A stretch of DNA of 64,000 nucleotides from Blautia sp. (lineage in GTDB: Bacteria; Bacillota; Clostridia; Lachnospirales; Lachnospiraceae), in NCBI GenBank assembly GCA_026169535.1, contig JAPFCU010000078.1, forward strand, positions 1 to 64,000, given 5' to 3'. Made by a program: the position numbers and the translations under genes. Shown in pieces: positions 50,811 to 59,815 of the stretch (position 1 is the first letter of the stretch; every line of letters starts with the position of its first letter). The notes under the pieces are model-generated. The model was not told the origin of the DNA. It did no database searches and saw nothing but the letters and a program-made list of their open reading frames with translations.

Positions 50811-52181
50811 CTACGATGAAAGACAAAATGGCAGTTCCACGGTTACGGTCATTCCCTGGGGAAGGTTTTGGGAAAAATAAATCTTTCCTCCATGGGCTTT
50901 GACGATCTGTTTTACAAGTTTCAGCCCATTTCCGTGAATGATTTCTCCATGGGCATTCTGGGTAATGGCAATTGCTTCTATATGGTTCAGCTTTTCCATA
51001 AGAGATTCATCAGTGCCTTGTCCTGTATCGGCGATCATAATTCGGCAGAAATTTTTTTCTGCTGTTACAGATACAAGGATCTGACAGCCTTCCGGATTGT
51101 GATGGATACTGTTTTCAATAAGATTATCAAGCATTCGTGTAAGAAGCGAGTGATCGCCTTCGATCGGTTGTGATGCTATATCTCTGTTGATATCCAGTTC
51201 TAGATTGTACTTTGGATCCAGCCCGTTATTTAAAAAATCACTGATGCACTGGCGAACCAGCTCCACAGGATTTATGAGCGTTTTCTTTAGAGGCTGCATG
51301 GCATATTCCAGCCTGGAGGCAAGGTTAAGATCGGAGATAAGCCGACGCAGCTTTTCTCCCTGCTTACAAATCATTGCAGCCTGATCCCGGACATCAGATG
51401 AAAGGGAAGGATCGTCCTCCATATTGCCTGCATAGCCAAGGATGACGGAAAGAGGCGTTCGTATATCATGGGAAACACCGCCGATCCACTGGGCTCTTGC
51501 TGCATCTTTGTTCTGGAGCATTTTGGCTGTGCGGTTTACTTCTGCGCTGATTTCTGCAAGCTCCCCTTTTTCTTCTAATGAAACAGCTTTACCCTTAGCC
51601 ATGGCGCTGATTCCTGTAAGGATGGGGCGGATGGCTTTTTCTACGTTATGGGTATTTTTCCAGAACAGCAGGAGCATGAAAAGGAGATTGGCAGACAAAA
51701 TCATAAAAATTCCAAGAACAAAGGAGGAAAGGTAACTGCTGTCCATGGAAAAATTATATTTCTGCATACTGCCTTTCGGATAAGCGGTCACAAATAACCC
51801 CAGAGGATGTTCCCATACATATACAGGATATTCCTGCAGATACCATCGGCTGAATTTGGCAATCTCTGAGGCGGTATAGCTTCGGGGGAGGGACTTCGGC
51901 ATTCCTTCTTCCCACACGACGGTACCGCTGTCATCCAGAAGCATGGCCCAGCAGCGATTTTCAGTCAGAATTTTTTTTACCTGAGGATCAGAGCAGATAA
52001 TCCCGTTACGTTCTGTTATTCCCTCAGCAAGCCGGGCAACAGGCAGCTCCGGAGCCGAAGAGCTTTTGTAAGAGACAATAAGGACGGTAAGAGCAAGAAG
52101 AATATTTATGGATAAAAACAGCAGCAGCAGTCCCATAGTGGACAGAAAATATTTACGAAAAAAACGCTGTATGGAATTCAT
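50811..52181 (-). CDS. Sensor histidine kinase of the LanFEG-linked two-component system
   Basis: A 456-residue membrane sensor with two transmembrane helices (about 15-37 and 150-173), an extracellular domain of about 110 residues, then a HAMP-like linker, the phospho-acceptor His238 in 'IGGVSHDIRTPLSVILGYAG', and an ATPase domain ('DNLIENSIHHNPEG', 'DTGQG', 'HGNGLKLVKQIVKAHGG'). It is read from the opposite strand to the exporter genes, right after its response regulator. The extracellular domain, and so the signal, is not recognisable. Confidence 0.92.
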   Translation of the reverse strand: MNSIQRFFRKYFLSTMGLLLLFLSINILLALTVLIVSYKSSSAPELPVARLAEGITERNGIICSDPQVKKILTENRCWAMLLDDSGTVVWEEGMPKSLPRSYTASEIAKFSRWYLQEYPVYVWEHPLGLFVTAYPKGSMQKYNFSMDSSYLSSFVLGIFMILSANLLFMLLLFWKNTHNVEKAIRPILTGISAMAKGKAVSLEEKGELAEISAEVNRTAKMLQNKDAARAQWIGGVSHDIRTPLSVILGYAGNMEDDPSLSSDVRDQAAMICKQGEKLRRLISDLNLASRLEYAMQPLKKTLINPVELVRQCISDFLNNGLDPKYNLELDINRDIASQPIEGDHSLLTRMLDNLIENSIHHNPEGCQILVSVTAEKNFCRIMIADTGQGTDESLMEKLNHIEAIAITQNAHGEIIHGNGLKLVKQIVKAHGGKIYFSQNLPQGMTVTVELPFCLSS

Positions 52182-52873
52182 CGGTTTTCCTCCCTGGTTA
52201 TGAGCTTGTAGCCCAGTCCTTTGATGGTGATAAGAGAGACAGGGGCAGACGGATTGGATTCGATTTTTTCGCGCAAATGACGGATATGGGTCATCAGAGT
52301 AGATTCATAGCCCTGCCAGATCTCTCCGCAGGCAGTCTGGCAGAGAGAACCAATAGTAACGATCCGGCCTGCATTTTCTGCAAGCTTCAGAAATACGGCG
52401 TATTCTTTTGCAGTAAGCCGAAAGACTTCTTTTCCTTTTCGTACTTCGGCTTTGTCCAGATCCACCTGGGAAGCTGCCAGCGTGACAATACGGTTTCCTT
52501 CCGGATAGACACGTTTCAGGATTGCGGTAACCCGAAGCAGAAGCTCTCTGGGTAAAAATGGCTTTACCAGATAGTCGTCTGCACCTAATTCCAGTCCGGT
52601 ACAGCGGTCTTCCGGTTCGCCCTTTGCAGTCAGCATTAAAACCGGCATACTGCTGACTTTACGGATTTCTTTTAAAAGCGCAAACCCATCCATTCCCGGC
52701 ATCATCACATCAAGGACAGCCATAGCCGGCATTTTGACAGAAAGAATTTTCAGAGCCGCTTCAGCGGAGGCGGCAGTCATGATCTGGGTAAATCCTGCCC
52801 GTTCAAAAATTTTGCGTATCATGATCAGAAGCTCCTGTTCATCATCCACAATGAGGATTGGTTTTTCATACAT
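52178..52873 (-). CDS. OmpR-family response regulator of the LanFEG-linked system
   Basis: A 231-residue regulator with a receiver domain (phospho-acceptor Asp55 in 'AVLDVMMPGMDGFALL', Lys in 'DDYLVKPFLPRE') and a winged-helix DNA-binding domain ('FRLTAKEYAVFLKLAENAGR', 'TLMTHIRHLREKIE'). It starts with ATG behind AGGAGG and overlaps the kinase by four bases. It probably binds the CTCAAGG repeats in the gap to the exporter genes. Confidence 0.93.
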   Translation of the reverse strand: MYEKPILIVDDEQELLIMIRKIFERAGFTQIMTAASAEAALKILSVKMPAMAVLDVMMPGMDGFALLKEIRKVSSMPVLMLTAKGEPEDRCTGLELGADDYLVKPFLPRELLLRVTAILKRVYPEGNRIVTLAASQVDLDKAEVRKGKEVFRLTAKEYAVFLKLAENAGRIVTIGSLCQTACGEIWQGYESTLMTHIRHLREKIESNPSAPVSLITIKGLGYKLITREENR

Positions 52874-52961
52874 AGCAGTTCCTCCTGATTTTAGAATTTC
52901 TAAAAAAGCTTCTTATATTATACATCTGCCACCAGTTTCTGCATAGTATTCCCTGTTGAAT

Positions 52962-53001
52962 CTCAAGGTAAACTCAAGGCAGTCTCCATAAAAGCTCAAG
53001 G
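52962..53001 (+). promoter_or_regulatory. Three phased CTCAAGG direct repeats
   Basis: CTCAAGG occurs at 52962, 52973 and 52995, that is 11 and 22 bases apart, one and two helical turns. They lie between the divergent response-regulator and exporter genes. OmpR-class regulators often bind direct repeats with about 10-11-base phasing next to a -35 region, and GATATT at 53017-53022 could be the -10. Confidence 0.75.
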
Positions 53002-53044
53002 AAAGTGAGTTAAGATGATATTAAAAATAAAGGAGGCTGTTTTC

Positions 53045-53968
53045 ATGAATGATCTGATAATTGAAACAAAAAAACTGACAAAAATTTACGGGAACCAGAA
53101 GAGTGTTTCCGAACTGAGTCTTCATGTACGCCGGGGGCGTATCTACGGGCTTTTGGGAAGAAACGGCGCGGGAAAAACAACGACAATGAAAATGCTTCTT
53201 GGACTGACAAAACCCACTTCAGGAAAAATCCGTATCTTTGGGGAAGCGTTTCCCGACAACGAAAAAAAGGTTCTTCCTCTGGTGGGCAGCCTGATTGAAG
53301 CCCCGGGCTTTTATCCGAATCTGACAGGAACAGAGAATCTGAAGATTTTTGCAGAGCTTCGCAGGATCAGAGATCCAAAAGCAATTCAGAAGGCTCTGGA
53401 GCTTGTGGGACTGCCATACAGGGATAAGAAGCTTTATTCCCAGTATTCTCTTGGTATGAAACAGAGGCTGTCTATTGCTCTGGCAGTGATGCATGATCCG
53501 GAGCTTCTGATTCTGGATGAACCGATTAACGGTCTGGATCCTATTGGCATTGCGGAGATCCGTTCTTTTATCCGTGAGCTTTGCGACGTACAGGGCAAAA
53601 CGGTTCTAATTTCCAGCCATATTCTTTCGGAAATAGCGCTTCTGGCGGACGATATTGGAATTATTGACCATGGAGTGCTTCTGGAAGAAGAAAGCCTGAA
53701 GGAGCTGGAGGAAAAGAACAGGAAGTATGTCCGGTTTGTCCTGTCCGATGCAAAAAGAGCATCCGGACTTCTCTATCAAAATTTCGGAACAGAGAAGCTT
53801 CAGATAGAGGATAGCCACAGGCTGCGGCTGTTTGATACCTCCCTTCCGGTGGAGCGTATCAATCGCTGTTTTGTAGAAAATGGAATTGAGATCAGAGACG
53901 TTCATATGTGTGAAGATACTCTGGAGGATTACTTCAAAAAAGTTACCGGAGGTGTTGGAATTGCTTAG
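53045..53968 (+). CDS. ABC transporter ATP-binding protein, LanF/BcrA type
   Basis: A 307-residue ATPase of the bacitracin/lantibiotic self-protection group. Walker A GRNGAGKTT, the Q-loop region 'VGSLIEAPGFYPNLTGTENL', signature YSLGMKQRL and Walker B LLILDEPINGLDP are clear. The C-terminal ~85 residues are the usual BcrA-like extension. ATG 53045 follows AAAGGAGG; an upstream ATG at 53015 lacks a site. It overlaps the first permease by eight bases. Confidence 0.93.
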   Translation: MNDLIIETKKLTKIYGNQKSVSELSLHVRRGRIYGLLGRNGAGKTTTMKMLLGLTKPTSGKIRIFGEAFPDNEKKVLPLVGSLIEAPGFYPNLTGTENLKIFAELRRIRDPKAIQKALELVGLPYRDKKLYSQYSLGMKQRLSIALAVMHDPELLILDEPINGLDPIGIAEIRSFIRELCDVQGKTVLISSHILSEIALLADDIGIIDHGVLLEEESLKELEEKNRKYVRFVLSDAKRASGLLYQNFGTEKLQIEDSHRLRLFDTSLPVERINRCFVENGIEIRDVHMCEDTLEDYFKKVTGGVGIA

Positions 53969-54758
53969 ACTGCTCAGATGTGAATTATGGAAATTAAAGA
54001 GAAAACGGTTTGTTCAGCTTGTGATTGCGGCGGCATTTTTGTTTCCGGTTCTGCTGACGTTCTTTTTTATGAACTGGGATCCGATTTGGGAAAAGTGCAG
54101 CACTCAGGCGGAGGTATTTGACATGATGTGGCAGTCGGTGCTGGGATATGGAATCCAGCTTTTCATGCCCTGTATTCTTGGAATCGTTGCAGCGCTTCTG
54201 TTTTTTATGGAACGTGACAATGATACGTTCAAAAGCTTGAAAACCATCCCAATATCAAGTACAAAGCTGGTACTTGCAAAAGTGATACTGTTGTTTCTTT
54301 TCAGTGTTGTATTCTGTGCAGCGTCTACAATTGCTTCTGTGTTTTGCGGAGGGATCGTCTTTGAGGTACAGGGGATTGGATATAAGCTGTGGATGTCGGT
54401 AAAAATAGGAATTTATATTACGTCAGGGACTCTGCCTCTGGTGGCAGTAATTGTTTTTTGCAGCAAATCTTATATTTTTTCGATCTTTTTGTGTGTCTTT
54501 TACAGCGTTCTTAATGAGGCGGGAGCTTTTGTAATGGGAGCGCTTCCAAAGGCTGTGGTATATCTGATGCCGGTTCCTTTGACAACCTTATGGAGTGCAG
54601 ACGACATGCAGAAGCATATGGCGATCAGTGATCCGAAGGATCTGGAGTCTCTTAGAGCGCTGATTCCTGCTGAAGCTGAAGTGGCTGTAATTCTTTTTAC
54701 AGTTGCTTTTATTTCTGTGATTTTTATGGTAAAGCTTTATCAGAGGAGGGGAGAATAA
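53961..54758 (+). CDS. ABC transporter permease, LanE/LanG type (first)
   Basis: A 265-residue membrane protein with six segments, typical of LanE/LanG and BcrB. It begins with a short basic stretch ('RCELWKLKRKRFVQ'). The TTG at 53961 is chosen because GGAGGTG lies six bases upstream; no ATG or GTG fits better, and the frame is open to 53880 inside the ATPase gene. The family exports or shields against peptide antibiotics acting at lipid II. Confidence 0.85.
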   Translation: MLRLLRCELWKLKRKRFVQLVIAAAFLFPVLLTFFFMNWDPIWEKCSTQAEVFDMMWQSVLGYGIQLFMPCILGIVAALLFFMERDNDTFKSLKTIPISSTKLVLAKVILLFLFSVVFCAASTIASVFCGGIVFEVQGIGYKLWMSVKIGIYITSGTLPLVAVIVFCSKSYIFSIFLCVFYSVLNEAGAFVMGALPKAVVYLMPVPLTTLWSADDMQKHMAISDPKDLESLRALIPAEAEVAVILFTVAFISVIFMVKLYQRRGE

Positions 54759-54759
54759 T

Positions 54760-55542
54760 ATGATACGTCTGATCAAAACAGAGCTTATGAAAATGAAGCG
54801 CTATCACATTCTCTGGGCAGGGGTGGCGCTGATGCTTTTAACGGTAATGCTGACGTTGTTTACTACCCTGGCGGAAGACGGAACAGTCTGGACATACAGC
54901 TTTTTTTCGGAACAGGTGATCAAAAATAATATGCTTATGATTTTTCCCATGTGTATTACTTTAATTACAGGGTATATCATTAACTGTGAAATAAAAAACG
55001 ATACCCTGAAAAGTCTTCTCACGGTTCCGGTGTCTTTTCGTGCCATCCTGACGGCAAAACTGGTTGTTGCCGGGCTTTTTTCTGCGGCGCTTGGCATTGT
55101 CTGTGCTGTATTTACAGCTGCCGGATGTTTTGCCGCAGGGATTTCCGGATTTACCGTGGACGGGGCGATTCTTTCTCTTTACCAGCAGGTCGTAGTAAAC
55201 CTGTTCCTTTATATCTCTGTACTGCCAATCATTATTGCAACCAGCCGGTCCAGGAACGGATTCCTTGGAGGAGTGGCAGTGGCGTTCGTCTATGGATATG
55301 CCGGACTGTTTGTGGCAGGGAGCAGCAGGCTTTCCCAGATTTACCCGATTACTGCCAGTCTTGGAATGGCTGGCTATCGAAGCTACGAGGCATACTGGAA
55401 TCTGCCTGTGTGCTGCGCCACTATGGCGGCGGTACTGACGGTATCCGCAGGAATGATTTTGTGCATGAAGGACAGAGGAATACAGGAGGCAGGAAAAGAC
55501 AGAAAGAAATCGCATGTAAAAAATGCCCATAATATGATATGA
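54760..55542 (+). CDS. ABC transporter permease, LanE/LanG type (second)
   Basis: A 260-residue paralogue with six membrane segments ('RLIKTELMKMKRYHILWAGVALMLL' first). It starts one base after the first permease stop, with GAGGGGAG upstream. Two distinct permeases after one ATPase is the LanFEG plan. The C-terminal ~20 residues are basic and unlike the first permease. No biosynthetic lantibiotic genes are in view, so it serves as stand-alone resistance. Confidence 0.88.
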   Translation: MIRLIKTELMKMKRYHILWAGVALMLLTVMLTLFTTLAEDGTVWTYSFFSEQVIKNNMLMIFPMCITLITGYIINCEIKNDTLKSLLTVPVSFRAILTAKLVVAGLFSAALGIVCAVFTAAGCFAAGISGFTVDGAILSLYQQVVVNLFLYISVLPIIIATSRSRNGFLGGVAVAFVYGYAGLFVAGSSRLSQIYPITASLGMAGYRSYEAYWNLPVCCATMAAVLTVSAGMILCMKDRGIQEAGKDRKKSHVKNAHNMI

Positions 55543-55583
55543 TAGTAAATAAACTGGTGACAGAGATAGGGAACTGGTTTAGG

Positions 55584-55670
55584 ATGAAAAAAGCTTATTT
55601 TAACTGGAGTAGTGGAAAGGCCTCTTTCCTTGCTCTGTATTATTCAATGAAATCAAAAAGGAATTTCTGA
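55584..55670 (+). pseudogene. 28-codon remnant of a diphthine--ammonia ligase-like (PP-loop ATPase) gene
   Basis: The frame reads 'MKKAYFNWSSGKASFLALYY' followed by a few residues and TGA. This is the start of the Dph6-like ATP-pyrophosphatase family, where 'WSSGKDSALALY' is the PP-loop. The loop Asp is changed (SGKAS) and about 200 residues are missing. It has no good ribosome site and lies directly before another damaged gene. Confidence 0.65.
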
Positions 55671-55676
55671 TAAGCT

Positions 55677-56588
55677 GTGTTTGACAGACCGATGCTGGCT
55701 TATGTAAAAGGGGACAGGCTGTCCTTAGCTATAGACGCGGGATATTCGTCACTTCATATGAAAGATTTTTATGAAGCAATAGAGGCTGCTGATTTCAGGA
55801 AACCGGATTTTACGGCTATCACTCACTGGCATTACGATCATACTTTTGGTATGCATGCCATAAAGGGGGTAAGCATAGCCCATAAAAAAACAAATGAATT
55901 CCTGAGAAGCCAACAGGAAAAGGCAGAGGATCCAAGTTATATTGAAATACTGAAAAATGAAGATGAGCATTTCAGAAAAAAATATTGCGGGCAGAAGGAA
56001 TTAAATATTGTACTTTCGGATTTTGAATTTTCAGATGAAATAACTTTGAATCTGGGAAATGTAACTGCCCGGATTTTTCATACTGTTTCACCACATTCAG
56101 AAGACACGACCTGTATCTATATACCAGAAGAAAAGCTGGCTTCTCTGATCCGGACAATCGATTCCACAGACTGCGAATACTGCGTACTTAGCCATTGTGA
56201 ACCGATGAAAAAGGAGCATTTGCTTGAATATCTGAAAAATATGACTTCATATACTTATGTTACTTTACGGGAAAGACCGGAATTAAAGGAAAAGGCGGCT
56301 GCATGGTTTCACAGTAAATGGAATGTACCGGAAGATGCTTATCTTGCATGTATGGATATGTATCTTGCTCATAAAACAGAGTATGGGTGGTATCTCTGTC
56401 TGGATCAGGAGGAGATCGCAGGACGTCTTCTGGAGCTTGCAGTAGATGATCTGAGAATAAAAGGTATAACGCCCGTTTATTTGATTACGGATCATCAGGG
56501 TTTCTATGAACGATATGGATGGGAATTTTTATGTATGGTTCAGGGAGATGACGAACCTGATATGACAAGAATGTATATCCATAAATAG
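55677..56588 (+). CDS. Degenerate metallo-beta-lactamase-fold/GNAT acetyltransferase fusion
   Basis: A 303-residue open frame. Residues 1-185 are an MBL-fold hydrolase: the metal motif HWHYDH (50-55) and a later 'VLSHCEP' are kept, but the strand with the third ligand (LGD) is missing between 'IYIPEEK' and 'LASLIRT'. Residues about 195-303 are a GNAT domain ending in 'LITDHQGFYERYGWEFLCMV', which lacks about 35-40 residues, including part of the acetyl-CoA loop, between 'WYLCLDQ' and 'EEIAGRLLEL'. A TAA one codon before the GTG shows the family N-terminus is also cut. The frame is intact, yet activity is doubtful. Confidence 0.6.
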   Translation: MFDRPMLAYVKGDRLSLAIDAGYSSLHMKDFYEAIEAADFRKPDFTAITHWHYDHTFGMHAIKGVSIAHKKTNEFLRSQQEKAEDPSYIEILKNEDEHFRKKYCGQKELNIVLSDFEFSDEITLNLGNVTARIFHTVSPHSEDTTCIYIPEEKLASLIRTIDSTDCEYCVLSHCEPMKKEHLLEYLKNMTSYTYVTLRERPELKEKAAAWFHSKWNVPEDAYLACMDMYLAHKTEYGWYLCLDQEEIAGRLLELAVDDLRIKGITPVYLITDHQGFYERYGWEFLCMVQGDDEPDMTRMYIHK

Positions 56589-56665
56589 AAGCTGGGCTTT
56601 GTGTAAGGATATGCCGAAAAGATAAATTGCTGTCCATAAAATGGAAAAGATAAGGAGCAGGCATA

Positions 56666-57364
56666 ATGAATGAAAAAATTCTGATTGTAGATGATGAACG
56701 GGAGATTGCAGATCTGCTGGAGGTTTATCTTCAAAATGACCATTACGTTGTTTATAAATTTTATAATGGAACAGATGCCCTGCGGTGCATGGAAGAAACA
56801 GATATCGACCTGGCTGTTCTGGATGTGATGCTGCCGGATATTGACGGATTTCGTATCTGCCAGAAGATTCGGGAAAAATTTTTTTTCCCGGTAATCATGC
56901 TTACTGCCAAAATAGAGGACAGTGATAAGATTATGGGGCTGACGATAGGAGCAGACGATTATATTACGAAACCCTTCAATCCGCTGGAGGTTGTGGCGCG
57001 GGTAAAAACACAGCTAAGACGGTGCTCCAGATATAATACTTCCATTTCCGGTCAGCCAGTGGAAAAGTCAGAATACGATATCAGAGGGCTCGTGATTAAT
57101 AAAGAAAGCCACAAATGCTTTCTGTATGGCAGAGAGATATCCCTGACGCCCATTGAGTTTTCGATTCTCTGGTATCTGTGTGAACATCAGGGAAAGGTTG
57201 TCCCGTCGGAAGAATTATTTGAAGCGGTATGGAAGGAGAAATACCTGAACAATAATAATACGGTGATGGCACATATAGGACGTCTCAGAGAGAAACTGGA
57301 GGAACCGGCAAAAAAGCCAAGATTTATCAAAACAATATGGGGAGTGGGATATGGAATTGAATAA
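56666..57364 (+). CDS. VanR-like OmpR-family response regulator
   Basis: A 232-residue regulator with phospho-acceptor Asp53 ('LAVLDVMLPDIDGFRIC'), 'GADDYITKPFNPLEVVARVKTQLRR' and a winged helix ('ISLTPIEFSILWYLCEHQGKVV', 'NNNNTVMAHIGRLREKLEEP'). The receiver and linker resemble VanR and its many relatives. It starts at an ATG behind AAGGAG and overlaps the kinase by 14 bases. No van ligase genes follow. Confidence 0.93.
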   Translation: MNEKILIVDDEREIADLLEVYLQNDHYVVYKFYNGTDALRCMEETDIDLAVLDVMLPDIDGFRICQKIREKFFFPVIMLTAKIEDSDKIMGLTIGADDYITKPFNPLEVVARVKTQLRRCSRYNTSISGQPVEKSEYDIRGLVINKESHKCFLYGREISLTPIEFSILWYLCEHQGKVVPSEELFEAVWKEKYLNNNNTVMAHIGRLREKLEEPAKKPRFIKTIWGVGYGIE

Positions 57365-58436
57365 AAATGGAAGGAATTTTTTGCTGGGAACCCTGTTAAA
57401 AAGTTATCTTATACAGTTTGCAGTCTGCTCCGTGATCATTATGGCAGGTATCTATGGGACGGACATAGCAGCTACGTGGCTGTTTCGCAGATGGTACGGG
57501 GAACATTACTTTCTGCATTACAGAGCGCTTTATACATATACGGCGGGGCTTGTCGTATGGGTGATCTGCGTTGTGTGGCTGACTTACAGACTGTTAAAAA
57601 AAGTGGTCAGCTATGTCTACGAACTGCAGGCGGCAACAGTAAAAATGTTTGATAAAAATACGGATTACATTGAGCTTTCTCCGGAACTCAGTGAGATTGC
57701 AGTAAAAATCAATGCCTTAAAACAGGAAGCAGAGCAGAATGCAAGGCTTGCAAAAGAAAATGAACAGAGAAAAAATGATTTGATTATGTATCTGGCGCAT
57801 GATCTGAAAACGCCGCTTTCTTCAGTTATGGGATATCTTACGCTATTGCATGATGAACCCCAGATATCAGAAGAGGTGAGGAAAAAATATCTTTCCATTG
57901 CCAGAAATAAGGCGCAGCGGCTGGAAGATCTTATCAATGAATTTTTTGAGATCACAAGATTCAATCTGTCGGAGATCATATTACAGTATACAGAGATCAA
58001 CCTGACACGTCTGCTGGAACAGCTGATCTTTGAATTTCAGCCAATGCTGCAGGAAAAAGGGCTTCAATGCAGTCTCCATGCGCCTGAAAATCTGTTTTTT
58101 CGCTGTGATCCGGACAAAATTCAGCGTGTATTTGACAATTTACTGCGCAATGCGATCATTTACAGCTTTCCGGACACTGTCATTACGATTACCGCGGAAT
58201 TGCAGCAGGGAGAGATAACCATACGGTTTAAAAATTATGGAAACACTATTTCGAGGGAAAAACTGTCGCTGATATTTGAACAGTTTTACCGGCTGGATGT
58301 GGAGAGAAGCACAGGGGGCGGTACAGGACTTGGCCTTGCCATTGCGAAACAGATTGTAGAACTTCACAAAGGAAGGATTTCTGCTAAAAGCGAGGAAGAA
58401 ACGGTTCAATTTACGGTTGTTCTTCCCGTTTCGTAG
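57351..58436 (+). CDS. VanS-like sensor histidine kinase
   Basis: A 361-residue sensor with two membrane helices (about 15-38 and 62-82) and only a ~25-residue outer loop, a HAMP-like linker, phospho-acceptor His150 in 'LIMYLAHDLKTPLSSVMGYLTLL', and an ATPase domain ('DNLLRNAIIYS', 'FEQFYRLDVERSTGGGTGLGLAIAKQIVELHKG'). VanS-like domain order, but the small outer loop suggests sensing within the membrane. It is paired with the regulator before it. Confidence 0.93.
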   Translation: MELNKNGRNFLLGTLLKSYLIQFAVCSVIIMAGIYGTDIAATWLFRRWYGEHYFLHYRALYTYTAGLVVWVICVVWLTYRLLKKVVSYVYELQAATVKMFDKNTDYIELSPELSEIAVKINALKQEAEQNARLAKENEQRKNDLIMYLAHDLKTPLSSVMGYLTLLHDEPQISEEVRKKYLSIARNKAQRLEDLINEFFEITRFNLSEIILQYTEINLTRLLEQLIFEFQPMLQEKGLQCSLHAPENLFFRCDPDKIQRVFDNLLRNAIIYSFPDTVITITAELQQGEITIRFKNYGNTISREKLSLIFEQFYRLDVERSTGGGTGLGLAIAKQIVELHKGRISAKSEEETVQFTVVLPVS

Positions 58437-58494
58437 GAAAATCGTAAGAAATTCCGTATAAAATATGAGGATTTCCATATGAGGAAACAATGAA

Positions 58495-58545
58495 AAAAAG
58501 ACTTTTGTTCTGATACAATAATCATATCAAAACAAAAGTCTTTTT
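58495..58545 (+). terminator. Terminator after the VanS-like gene
   Basis: A 15-base stem AAAAAGACTTTTGTT / AACAAAAGTCTTTTT with a ~20-base loop. It lies just before the lipoprotein gene's AAGGAGG site, so a separate promoter is expected, possibly within the loop region. Confidence 0.8.
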
Positions 58546-58564
58546 CTTTAAGGAGGATACGATC

Positions 58565-59035
58565 ATGAAAAAATTAAAACCGGTTATTGTAAGTTTTGCA
58601 ATGCTTCTTGGACTGACGGCAGCAGGATGCGTACATGCGGATTCTGACGTCAGAGGATTTACTGATTTTGCACACATTGAAAAGGAATATCTGGAAAGTA
58701 TTGAAAAGCTGGACTGGCCGGAAGGCGCTGATTTACCGGAAAAACTGGAAGGTGAAGATACCGGCGCATCTTTTCAGTCAGGCTATGGAGATACAAGAGC
58801 TTCCCTCTTATGGGAATATACATGGATAAAAGAATGGCTGGATACTTATCAGACAGAGCCGGAACAGGCGGAGGAGGCACTGGAAAAACTGGAGACCGCT
58901 TTTGATATGCCTTATATGGGAGAGGATCGCTGCGACGATGCAACCAGAAAATACCTTCGTGAGAATATCAGAAAAGCGAAGGAAGGAGATCCATCCGGAT
59001 TTATGGAAAGTATCCAGGAGGATGATGCGGACTGA
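58565..59035 (+). CDS. Putative lipoprotein, function unknown
   Basis: A 156-residue protein with a signal peptide and a good lipobox (LTAAGC, Cys22), then an acidic, mostly helical mature part ('RGFTDFAHIEKEYLESIEKLDWPEG', 'EALEKLETAFDMPYMG'). I do not recognise the family. It follows the VanRS-like pair on the same strand and could be part of that signalling unit or its target. An AAGGAGGATACG site precedes the ATG. Confidence 0.75.
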   Translation: MKKLKPVIVSFAMLLGLTAAGCVHADSDVRGFTDFAHIEKEYLESIEKLDWPEGADLPEKLEGEDTGASFQSGYGDTRASLLWEYTWIKEWLDTYQTEPEQAEEALEKLETAFDMPYMGEDRCDDATRKYLRENIRKAKEGDPSGFMESIQEDDAD

Positions 59036-59093
59036 AGCATTTTTTAACTCCTGTTGTTATAATGGGAGAATGAGGACTGTCAGAGCAGTAAAT

Positions 59094-59127
59094 AACCGCC
59101 AACTACTGAACAAAAAAGTTGGCGGTT
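59094..59127. terminator. Bidirectional terminator between convergent genes
   Basis: A perfect 11-base stem AACCGCCAACT / AGTTGGCGGTT separates the lipoprotein gene (+) and the membrane protein gene (-). Confidence 0.8.
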
Positions 59128-59137
59128 GTATTTTGTA

Positions 59138-59815
59138 TCAAGATGACCTGCGTTTTTCTGAATTTTTACGGAGCGCCAGCCACATGGTAATGAAAATGAT
59201 TACATACACCACCATACCAATACCGGCAGATTCCCGGGCAAATTTTGTAGAGAGATTCAGTCTGGCCTGTTCTTCGCCAACCTCCGCTACTGCGCCGGAA
59301 TATTTTTCTAATGCCCAGTCCAGTTTAAAAAGATAATAAAAGACTATTCCGACATAAAGAGCAAGAGTACCGCCCATAATTCCGGCATAAAGATTTAAGG
59401 AAGGCTTCCATGAGGAGATACTCTGCTTTGCAACAAAATAAAACAAAAATACCATGACCGCGCATCCGAAAAGCAGCAGAACCAGTTCCATAACAAATAT
59501 GGAAATCATGGTGTTTCCGCTTTGGCGGACAAACATTTCTGTAATAGCGTCGATTCCTGTTTTTAATAATGTGGCAGCTGCGCCAAAAATAGCTGCCTGA
59601 CCAAAGACCCTGGAATAACTGTCAATATTTTGGGTATATTCCCGGATTGCCACATAAAGAGCGCCGGTGTACAGGAACCACCACAGCAGGGACAGCAGGA
59701 AGAACAGGTCGAAATATCCCCATGCCATGTAGGGAACACGGACAGTCACTTTGGAAAAAACTCCGAAGCACATAGTTGCTGCAATGACAATGAAACCATC
59801 TTTTCTGTTATCCAT
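59138..59815 (-). CDS. Membrane protein of unknown function
   Basis: A 225-residue protein with about six hydrophobic segments ('GFIVIAATMCFGVF', 'FFLLSLLWWFLYTGALYVAI', 'FVMELVLLLFGCAVMVFLFYF', 'LYAGIMGGTLALYVGIVFYYLF', 'GIGMVVYVIIFITMWLAL') and a basic C-terminus. It resembles small DUF4199-like or sensor-associated membrane proteins but I cannot name a family. ATG 59815 has AGGAGG at seven bases (complement of 59822-59829); a TTG six bases earlier is possible. It is the only gene on this strand outside the first kinase pair. Confidence 0.7.
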   Translation of the reverse strand: MDNRKDGFIVIAATMCFGVFSKVTVRVPYMAWGYFDLFFLLSLLWWFLYTGALYVAIREYTQNIDSYSRVFGQAAIFGAAATLLKTGIDAITEMFVRQSGNTMISIFVMELVLLLFGCAVMVFLFYFVAKQSISSWKPSLNLYAGIMGGTLALYVGIVFYYLFKLDWALEKYSGAVAEVGEEQARLNLSTKFARESAGIGMVVYVIIFITMWLALRKNSEKRRSS

